Source: Aquificaceae bacterium (lineage in GTDB: Bacteria; Aquificota; Aquificia; Aquificales; Aquificaceae). Taken from it: a stretch of 8,615 nt of DNA. A model generated the notes under the pieces. That model was given only the letters and a program-made list of their open reading frames with translations. It searched no databases and was not told the origin of the DNA. Each line of letters opens with the position of its first letter. Positions within the stretch are counted from its first letter, which is position 1. The DNA lies in assembly GCA_025057245.1 (NCBI GenBank), contig JANWYC010000034.1:1-8615 (forward strand), in the 5' to 3' direction. Shown piece by piece: positions 1-5,621 of this stretch. The position numbers and the translations under genes are program-made.

Positions 1-66
1 TTAGCTCGTAAAGATTTTGATGGGTTTTTAAAGCTAGAGTTATTTTCTGGGATGGTTGAGCGTTAA
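1..66 (+). CDS. 3' end of an unidentified gene (partial)
   Basis: Frame 1 is open from the window edge to a TAA at 64-66 and gives the last 21 residues of a protein ending in KLELFSGMVER. The other two plus-strand frames hold stops here. Two minus-strand frames are open, but the one I traced rightward meets a stop without passing a start codon, so the plus reading is preferred. I do not recognise the family from so short a tail. The stretch is AT-richer than ileS and uses TTA and CGT codons, whereas ileS favours AGG/AGA for arginine. It lies 61 bases before ileS on the same strand. Whether it shares a transcript with ileS cannot be decided, but a separate -10 element lies between them. Confidence 0.45.
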   Translation, partial: LARKDFDGFLKLELFSGMVER

Positions 67-111
67 GCTCTGTAGAGTGCTTCTGGACGCACTATGAGAA
101 GTGGGAACAGC

Positions 112-124
112 GGTATAATATACC
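112..124. repeat. 13-bp palindrome GGTATAATATACC over the ileS -10
   Basis: The arms GGTATA (112-117) and TATACC (119-124) are perfect inverted copies around a central A. The palindrome covers the whole -10 hexamer and ends 3 bases before the ileS start codon. It could be an operator for a dimeric regulator. It could also be a symmetric -10 that opens in both directions, since the reverse strand carries TATATT and TATTAT, each one base from consensus. Chance is also possible, because any TATAAT is already nearly symmetric. Confidence 0.35.
114..119 (+). promoter_or_regulatory. -10 element of the ileS promoter
   Basis: This is a perfect TATAAT. With the usual 6-8 base distance from the -10 to the start of transcription, RNA would begin at about 125-128, on or just before the ileS ATG at 128. 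No good TTGACA-like -35 is seen 16-19 bases upstream (91-96 reads ACTATG), and the TG of an extended -10 is absent. The promoter may therefore need an activator or upstream contacts. The hexamer is embedded in the palindrome at 112-124. Confidence 0.6.
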
Positions 125-127
125 CCT

Positions 128-2878
128 ATGCGAAATTACGCAGAGACTTTGAACCTTCCTAGAACGGACTTTCCCATGAAGGCAAACCTGCCAGAGAAAG
201 AGCCTCAAATTCTACAGCTCTGGCAAGGGCTTTACGAAAGATTGAGAGAGAGGAACAAAGGGAAGCCTGTTTTTGTTCTGCACGATGGACCTCCGTACGC
301 CAACGGACACATACACATAGGGCACGCGCTTAACAAGGTTCTAAAGGATGTTATAGTCAAATACAAGCTACTTTCTGGATACGATGTGGACTTTGTGCCT
401 GGCTGGGATTGTCATGGACTTCCCATAGAACAGCAGGTGGAGAAGGAGCTAAAAGCCAAAAAGCTATCTAAGGAAGAGCTTGGAAGGGTGGCATTCAGAA
501 AGCTCTGTAGGGAGTATGCCAGCAAGTTTGTAGAGGTTCAAAAGGAAGAGTTTATTCGCTTAGGTGTGATAGCCCGTTGGGAAAGCCCATACATTACCAT
601 GGACCCAGCGTATCAGGCGGAGGAAATAAGAGAGCTGGGAAGGGTGTTTGAAAACAACTTCGTCGTAAGAAGTAAAAAACCTGTCTATTGGTGCATGCAT
701 GACAAAACCGCAGAGGCGGAGGCGGAGGTGGAATACTACGAGAAAGAAGACCCGAGCATATTCGTAAAGTTTCCTCTCAAAGACCAGAAGGATGCATACC
801 TGCTTATATGGACTACCACGCCTTGGACGCTACCCGCCAATCTGGGGGTTATGGTGGGTGAGGAGTACGATTATGTGTTCTTTGAAACTGAGGGCGGTAT
901 TCTCATACTGGCAAAGGAGAGGCTGGAGGAGCTCAGGTCTCTGATTGGTCTGGAGGGTAGAGTTAAGAAAGAGGTAAAGGGTGCGGAGCTGGTCGGGCTT
1001 GAATACTTTGCACCTTACGGAGACAGAGTGAACAAGATATACCCTTCTGAGTTTGTGGAGCTCCACACTGGCACTGGTCTGGTGCATATGGCTCCGGGGC
1101 ACGGTAGAGAAGACTACACGGTGGGTCTTAGATACGGTCTACCTGCCTTTGCGCCAGTGGACGAGGAAGGGAGGTTTACGCAAGAAGCACCAGAGTTTAT
1201 AAGGGGTAAGAGAGTTTTTGAGGCAAACCCGCTTATAATACAGGACCTTAGGTCAAGGGGTCTTCTTCTGTGGGAGGGTAAGATTAAACACGCTTACCCT
1301 CACTGCTGGAGGTGTAAAAACCCAGTAATTTTCAGAGCCACACCACAGTGGTTTATTAGTATGTCTGCGGTCAAAGAAGGAAAAGACCTGCGTCAGAAGA
1401 GCTTGGAGGAAGTGGAGAGGGTGCAGTGGATACCCTCTTTTGGTAAGAACCGCATAGCCTCCATGCTGGAAAACAGACCGGATTGGTGTATCTCAAGGCA
1501 AAGATACTGGGGCGTGCCTATTACGGTCTTTTACTGTAAAAACTGCGGTCATGTGGTGGCGGAGAGGGAAATATTTGAGACCATAGCAAGGCTGGTGGAG
1601 TCTTCGGAGGAGGGTGCGGACCTCTGGTTTGAAAAAAGCGAGAGGGAGCTCTTGCCCGAAGGCTACAGGTGTCCTGCCTGTGGTTCTAAGGAGTTTAGAA
1701 AGGAAGAGGACATACTAGATGTGTGGTTTGACTCTGGCTCTTCTCATACACACGTTCTTAGGCGCAGGGGTATACAGAAGGCTGACCTTTACTTAGAGGG
1801 TTCAGACCAGCATAGGGGTTGGTTTCAAGCTTCCTTGCTTCAATCCGTAGCCAGCTACTGGGAAGCACCCTACAGAGCGGTTCTTACCCACGGCTTTACC
1901 GTGGACGAGCAAGGTCGCAAAATGTCAAAGTCTTTGGGCAATGTGGTGTCACCTCAGGAAGTTATAAAACAGTACGGTGCGGACATACTCAGGCTCTGGG
2001 TGGTTTCAGAGGACTACACAGAGGACATCAGGCTGGGGAAGGGCATTCTACAAAGGCTGGTAGAAGACTACAAGAAGATAAGGAACACCATAAGGTTTTT
2101 GTTAGGCAACCTGTACGACTTTAGTCTGCAAAAGCAAGTGCCTTTTGAGGAGCTCCACCACTTTGACCGTTGGATGTTTTCTTACCTTCAGAAGGTTTTA
2201 AAGGAGGTTCACAAACACTACAGTGCCTACGCCTTTCACAGGATTTACCATCTTATTAGAAATTTCTGTTCTGTGGAGCTTTCAAGCATTTACCTTGACG
2301 TGTTAAAGGATAGGCTATACGTTTACGCACCAGACAGCTGGGAAAGAAAGTCCGCTCAGACGGTGCTGTACAGGCTTGCCCATGCTCTCATAACCTCCGT
2401 AGCCCCCTTCCTTAGCTTTACTGCGGAGGAAGCTTGGCAACACCTGCGCAAGGTCAACCCAGAGCTCCCCGAGAGCGTGTTTATGGACTCCATTCCAGAA
2501 TGTGAGGAAAATCACATAGACACAAAGCTTTTGGAAGACTACGAGTTTTTGATAAACTTAAGGGATGGCGTTATGAAGACCATTGAAACGGCAAGAAGAG
2601 AAAAAGCCATAAACCATCCTTACGAAGCTCAGGTCTTCCTATGGGGAGATGGCTTGGAAAGGGTAAGAGAATATGAAGAGCACCTAAAATACCTTTTCAC
2701 GGTGAGCCAGGTAAAGTTTGCTCAAGGCGGGGACTACAGACAAGAAGAGGGAAGCATAAAGGTAGGCGTGTCTCGGGCGGAGGGTAACAAGTGTCCAAGA
2801 TGCTGGCTATACTACACGGAAGACCAGTTTGAGGGGGAAGTTTGCAAAAGATGTGTACAGGTGCTTCAAAGGGTATAA
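128..2878 (+). CDS. ileS: Isoleucyl-tRNA synthetase (IleRS)
   Basis: This cytoplasmic class Ia synthetase attaches isoleucine to tRNA-Ile using ATP and edits mischarged valine. The 916 residues compare with about 938 in E. coli. The N-terminus ([15 protein letters not shown]) matches the family start, fixing ATG 128; an in-frame TAA at 116-118 rules out a longer form. HIGH is at residues 63-66 and KMSKS at 598-602. The CP1 editing domain shows WTTTPWT at 228-234 and GHGREDY with the conserved editing Asp329. Four CxxC pairs are visible: C393/C396 (CWRC), C470/C473, C515/C518, and C889/C892 with C906/C909 as the C-terminal zinc finger typical of the bacterial type. [10 protein letters not shown] precedes the tRNA-binding helical region. 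No ribosome binding site precedes the ATG. The gene is intact, with no frameshift. Identification is essentially certain. Confidence 0.98.
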   Translation: MRNYAETLNLPRTDFPMKANLPEKEPQILQLWQGLYERLRERNKGKPVFVLHDGPPYANGHIHIGHALNKVLKDVIVKYKLLSGYDVDFVPGWDCHGLPIEQQVEKELKAKKLSKEELGRVAFRKLCREYASKFVEVQKEEFIRLGVIARWESPYITMDPAYQAEEIRELGRVFENNFVVRSKKPVYWCMHDKTAEAEAEVEYYEKEDPSIFVKFPLKDQKDAYLLIWTTTPWTLPANLGVMVGEEYDYVFFETEGGILILAKERLEELRSLIGLEGRVKKEVKGAELVGLEYFAPYGDRVNKIYPSEFVELHTGTGLVHMAPGHGREDYTVGLRYGLPAFAPVDEEGRFTQEAPEFIRGKRVFEANPLIIQDLRSRGLLLWEGKIKHAYPHCWRCKNPVIFRATPQWFISMSAVKEGKDLRQKSLEEVERVQWIPSFGKNRIASMLENRPDWCISRQRYWGVPITVFYCKNCGHVVAEREIFETIARLVESSEEGADLWFEKSERELLPEGYRCPACGSKEFRKEEDILDVWFDSGSSHTHVLRRRGIQKADLYLEGSDQHRGWFQASLLQSVASYWEAPYRAVLTHGFTVDEQGRKMSKSLGNVVSPQEVIKQYGADILRLWVVSEDYTEDIRLGKGILQRLVEDYKKIRNTIRFLLGNLYDFSLQKQVPFEELHHFDRWMFSYLQKVLKEVHKHYSAYAFHRIYHLIRNFCSVELSSIYLDVLKDRLYVYAPDSWERKSAQTVLYRLAHALITSVAPFLSFTAEEAWQHLRKVNPELPESVFMDSIPECEENHIDTKLLEDYEFLINLRDGVMKTIETARREKAINHPYEAQVFLWGDGLERVREYEEHLKYLFTVSQVKFAQGGDYRQEEGSIKVGVSRAEGNKCPRCWLYYTEDQFEGEVCKRCVQVLQRV

Positions 2879-2915
2879 ATTTAAAAAGTTGCGTGGATTT
2901 TGGAAAGAACTCTAC

Positions 2916-2920
2916 GGAGG
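2916..2920 (+). promoter_or_regulatory. Shine-Dalgarno site deciding the nrnA start
   Basis: GGAGG lies 5 bases before the ATG at 2926. It supports that codon over the ATG at 2842, which is inside ileS, in the same frame, and has no comparable site. Homology agrees, because the conserved DHH domain begins about 20 residues after M(2926). Confidence 0.8.
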
Positions 2921-2925
2921 TTAAC

Positions 2926-3921
2926 ATGGTGCAGGAGAGCATACCCTTAATAGAGCTCCTTAAGGAAGAGGAGGGGCCCATTCTGGTGGCAACTCACGAA
3001 AACCCGGATGCGGATGCCTTAGGTAGTGCCTTGGCTCTGTGTGAATTTTTGAGGAAAAAGGGTAAGAATGCCTTTGCGGGCTGTAAGGACAGTATTCCCC
3101 ACTTTCTTAACTTCCTTCCTGGTGCGGAGGATGTGATAAGACTTCCCGTAGAGGAGCTTTTCAGTCTGGCAATAGTGGTGGATGCCAGCGGTTTTTATAG
3201 GGTGAACGCGGAGATAAGGGCTATAAAGAGGGCGAGGATAGACCATCACATAGGTGGTGAGTTTTACGGAGAGCATGACTACATAGACCCAGAAGCACCC
3301 TCTACCACCGCTTTGGTATACAAACTTCTGTGCGCTTGGGACAGGACCGCTATAGACGAGCGCATAGCAAACAACCTGTATGCGGGGCTTGCCACAGACA
3401 CTGGCTTTTTCAGATATTCCAACACCAATGCGGAGGCTTTCTCTCTTGCCAAAGAACTGGTAGAACTGGGCGCAAAGCCACATTGGGTGTACACCAACTT
3501 CTCTGAAAGGGAAAGCCTGAACAAAATGAGGCTTATTTCAAAGGTTCTTGACACTATCACCATGCACGAAGATGGTCTGGTGGCTGGCATTAGCGTGTTT
3601 GACAGGTTTTTTAAGGAGACGGGCTGTGAATACGCAGACAGCGAGGGTCTTGTAAACTATCCCAGGTCTATAGACGGCGTGGAGGTAGCCTACGCCATAA
3701 TAGAAAAGCCCGAAGAGGGTATATGGAAGGTCTCCCTCAGGTCTAAGGGTAGGGTAGACGTGGAGAGGATAGCTCGGTCTTTGGGTGGTGGCGGACACAA
3801 GTACGCTTCTGGATGTAAGATAAGGGTCAGGGATTACCAAACTGCCATGGAAACGCTACTAAGGGCAGTAAGGGAAGAGCTTGTAAATCAGGGCTTTTTA
3901 GTAAAGCAAACTGTAGGCTAA
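2926..3921 (+). CDS. nrnA: NrnA-type DHH/DHHA1 phosphoesterase (oligoribonuclease / pAp phosphatase)
   Basis: Members of this family remove nucleotides from 2-5 base RNA fragments, and many dephosphorylate 3'-phosphoadenosine 5'-phosphate (pAp); they work in the cytoplasm with Mn2+. The 331 residues fit the usual 310-340. The DHH domain shows HENPDADALGS at 24-34, the VVDASG Asp at 86, the DHH triad at 106-108 and ATDTG with Asp158. The C-terminal DHHA1 domain carries GGGGHKYASGC at 287-297. All metal-binding positions look intact. The frame is open upstream to an ATG at 2842 inside ileS, but the Shine-Dalgarno at 2916-2920 favours 2926. The gene follows ileS by 47 bases with no clear terminator, so the two are probably co-transcribed. 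Its last 24 bases overlap the convergent elyC gene. A pure pAp phosphatase or a c-di-AMP/pApA hydrolase role cannot be excluded from sequence. Confidence 0.88.
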   Translation: MVQESIPLIELLKEEEGPILVATHENPDADALGSALALCEFLRKKGKNAFAGCKDSIPHFLNFLPGAEDVIRLPVEELFSLAIVVDASGFYRVNAEIRAIKRARIDHHIGGEFYGEHDYIDPEAPSTTALVYKLLCAWDRTAIDERIANNLYAGLATDTGFFRYSNTNAEAFSLAKELVELGAKPHWVYTNFSERESLNKMRLISKVLDTITMHEDGLVAGISVFDRFFKETGCEYADSEGLVNYPRSIDGVEVAYAIIEKPEEGIWKVSLRSKGRVDVERIARSLGGGGHKYASGCKIRVRDYQTAMETLLRAVREELVNQGFLVKQTVG

Positions 3922-4617
3922 GTTGCCAAGGTGTTCTCTGACCGCCTTGGTGCTGTCGTGTAAGACGCCCACACTTGGAACTAAGCTGTAAACGTTATAC
4001 CTTTTATCCTGCTTAAAGTCCGTAGGGTAGGGCACCACGTCTAAACCCGCCTTTTTGAAAGAGCTCACAGACCTTGGCATGTGATAGGCGGAGGTAACGA
4101 GAACGACCTTCTTAAAGTTTCTCTGCTGGCATATTTCCTTCACGTACTTTGCGTTCTCGTGCGTGTCCCTACTCCTGCTCTCCGTGATTATGCTTCCTTT
4201 GTCCACGCCCAACTCCTCCAAAACCTGCTTCATCACCTCCGCCTCTGGAAGGTTTCCCAGAACCGCACCACCGGAGAGTATGATGGGAAGGTTGTGCCTT
4301 TTGTGCAACAGAAAGCCGGTTAAGAGTCTTTTCGTAGAATCTTCTTTAAGTATGCCAGTTTTGTAAGAACCGCCACCCAGAACTACTATGGCATCCGCCT
4401 CTATGCGCTCCGCCCGCTGGTAGGAACTTTCCAAAGGTCTGTACAGCATGTCCTTTACAGGCTCTATGGAAAGAAGGTAGAGCATTAAAGCACCAGAGAG
4501 GGCTATAAGCTTTACCGCTCTTCTCCTCGAGAGAAAGGCTATAAGAAGGAAGATGAGTATGAACAGGGTGGGGGGTAGCAGTATAAAGGTTATGAGCTTT
4601 TTTATGTAAAAGGTCAT
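3898..4617 (-). CDS. elyC: ElyC/SanA/YdcF-family (DUF218) inner-membrane protein
   Basis: Two N-terminal membrane segments (about residues 8-29 and 34-51) precede a DUF218 domain, as in E. coli ElyC (about 259 residues; 239 here). Domain motifs are DAIVVLGGG (75-83), LSGG (114-117), ESRSRDTHENA (146-156), LVTSAYHMPR (173-182) and YPTDF (197-201). By analogy with ElyC the domain probably faces the periplasm. E. coli ElyC is linked to peptidoglycan assembly and undecaprenyl-carrier use, but its chemistry is not settled, so the symbol denotes family rather than proven function. The start codon shares ATGA with the exbD stop (4-base overlap), with a weak AAGGA upstream, suggesting translational coupling. 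It is the last visible gene of the minus-strand operon, and its 3' end overlaps nrnA by 24 bases. SanA or YdcF are alternative family names; the two membrane segments favour ElyC. Confidence 0.85.
   Translation of the reverse strand: MTFYIKKLITFILLPPTLFILIFLLIAFLSRRRAVKLIALSGALMLYLLSIEPVKDMLYRPLESSYQRAERIEADAIVVLGGGSYKTGILKEDSTKRLLTGFLLHKRHNLPIILSGGAVLGNLPEAEVMKQVLEELGVDKGSIITESRSRDTHENAKYVKEICQQRNFKKVVLVTSAYHMPRSVSSFKKAGLDVVPYPTDFKQDKRYNVYSLVPSVGVLHDSTKAVREHLGNLAYSLLY
3925..3951. terminator. Hairpin between convergent nrnA and elyC (possible transcript end)
   Basis: CCAAGG (3926-3931) and CCTTGG (3945-3950) form an inverted repeat. With flanking G-U pairs and one more G-C pair the plus-strand stem reaches nine pairs (3925-3933 with 3943-3951) around a 9-base loop. 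It begins 3 bases after the nrnA stop and lies within the elyC coding end. Neither side has a T-run, so it is not a standard intrinsic terminator. It could protect a 3' end or slow polymerase, or it could be a chance structure in coding DNA. Confidence 0.3.
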
Positions 4618-5009
4618 CTTCTGGTCCTTACCGCTATAAGCACGTTCTCCACACCCTTTCTCTTTCCCGCATCCATGAGGGCTACCACAAACTTGTGGGG
4701 TGCGTCCTCGTCCGCTTCCACTACCATGGTTTTATAAGGCCTGTCTGTGAGAAGCTTCTCTATCTGTTCAAGGCTTACCCTTCTGCCTTCCACCTCATAC
4801 CTTCCATCCTTGAAAACCTGAACTCTAAAGAGCTCTACGCTTGTTCTCTGTCCCTCCTTGGCAAAGGGGAGTTTAACCGCAAGAAAGGTTATGGGAGACT
4901 GAAAGGCTAAAAGGGCAAGGAACAAGAAGACCGCAAGCAGGGTATCCACGAGTGGCACCACGTCTATGTAAGCCCTTTCGTCATAGCTAAGCCTTCTCCT
5001 CCATCTCAT
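4614..5009 (-). CDS. exbD: ExbD/TolR-family energy-transducing protein
   Basis: This would be the small subunit of a proton-driven inner-membrane motor. The 131 residues match the family's usual 130-145. An Arg-rich cytoplasmic N-terminus is followed by one membrane helix (about 15-37) with the core IDVVPLVDTLLAVF. Asp22 aligns with the essential proton-carrying Asp of ExbD/TolR (Asp25 in E. coli ExbD). The rest (about 40-131) is a periplasmic domain ending in the familiar pattern VVEADEDAPHKFVVALMDAGKRKG. Its start overlaps the exbB stop by 4 bases (ATGA), and its own stop overlaps the elyC start in the same way. The start is fixed by this overlap and by homology. ExbD and TolR cannot be separated by sequence alone; with no tolA, tolB or pal nearby I use exbD as a family label. 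Confidence 0.9.
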   Translation of the reverse strand: MRWRRRLSYDERAYIDVVPLVDTLLAVFLFLALLAFQSPITFLAVKLPFAKEGQRTSVELFRVQVFKDGRYEVEGRRVSLEQIEKLLTDRPYKTMVVEADEDAPHKFVVALMDAGKRKGVENVLIAVRTRR

Positions 5010-5620
5010 CTTAAAACCCTTATAAGCTCAAAAACGTCCTCTTCTATCTTGCTAAGAATACCGTTGCTCCATATCCTGAAAAGCCAGTAGGCAAGAAGAG
5101 CTGGCACCGCAACCGCAAGACCCGTAGCCGCCGCCACTAAAGCTTCGCTTATACCCTTTGAAAGAAGAGCCATAGCCTCTTCTGGGTTTGCGGTGGCGAA
5201 GGAAGAGAAAACCTTTATCAGACCTGTTATAGTGCCAAAAAGACCTATGAGCGGTGCGGTGCTTGCCACCGTAGAGAGCAGGGCGAGGTTTTTCTCCAGC
5301 TTGGGCGCTAGCAGAGAAAGCTCAAAGTCAACCCTCCTTACCATATCGTACTTATCCGTCTTACCCTCTTTGTATTCCTCAACCAAAGGTCTTAAGAGTT
5401 CTGCGGTGTAAGAGCTGTCTGTGGAGAGTAGTTTTGACGCACCCTCTATGTCCTTACTTGCCAGCAGGGTTTTAAGGTCTTTTATGTGCTTGCTTTTGTA
5501 TTTGAGCGTTTTCAGGCTTACCAACCTCTCCACTATAACCGCCCAGGAGATTAGGGATAGGAGGGCTAAAGGATACATGGCAAGCCCGCCCTTTTGGATA
5601 AGCTCTAAAACGTGTTCCAT
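5006..5620 (-). CDS. exbB: ExbB/TolQ-family proton-channel protein
   Basis: This is the channel-forming partner of ExbD; in known systems a pentamer surrounds an ExbD/TolR dimer and turns proton flow into work on a periplasmic partner. The 204 residues show three membrane segments (about 13-31, 112-138, 157-183) and a cytoplasmic loop of about 80 residues, the standard MotA/TolQ/ExbB plan. Signatures are LLSTVASTAPLIGLFGTITG at 114-133 and ISEALVAAATGLAVAVPALL at 157-176. Thr130 matches the helix-2 threonine, but the helix-3 threonine position (E. coli ExbB Thr181) appears to be Ala164, with Thr166 two residues on. The ATG is one base after the TPR gene's stop and is preceded by GAGGTGA, a 7-base match to the 16S tail complement. 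It overlaps exbD by 4 bases. TolQ is an equally fair name. Confidence 0.9.
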   Translation of the reverse strand: MEHVLELIQKGGLAMYPLALLSLISWAVIVERLVSLKTLKYKSKHIKDLKTLLASKDIEGASKLLSTDSSYTAELLRPLVEEYKEGKTDKYDMVRRVDFELSLLAPKLEKNLALLSTVASTAPLIGLFGTITGLIKVFSSFATANPEEAMALLSKGISEALVAAATGLAVAVPALLAYWLFRIWSNGILSKIEEDVFELIRVLR

Positions 5621-5621
5621 A

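Noticed and set aside
76..93. AGTGC...GCACT inverted repeat upstream of ileS as a terminator or T-box-like leader
   Set aside because: Only five pairs with an 8-base loop, no T-run, and it lies upstream of the likely transcription start.
713..731. Short tandem GCGGAG-like repeat
   Set aside because: It encodes the AEAEAEVEY segment conserved in IleRS proteins, so protein constraint explains it.
2842..2925. Longer nrnA reading frame starting at ATG 2842 inside ileS
   Set aside because: No ribosome binding site, an extra 28 residues not resembling the family, and a strong GGAGG before ATG 2926.
3019..3483. 154-codon open frame on the minus strand opposite nrnA
   Set aside because: It lies wholly opposite a well-supported gene with intact motifs; its translation shows no recognisable domain and looks like a shadow frame.
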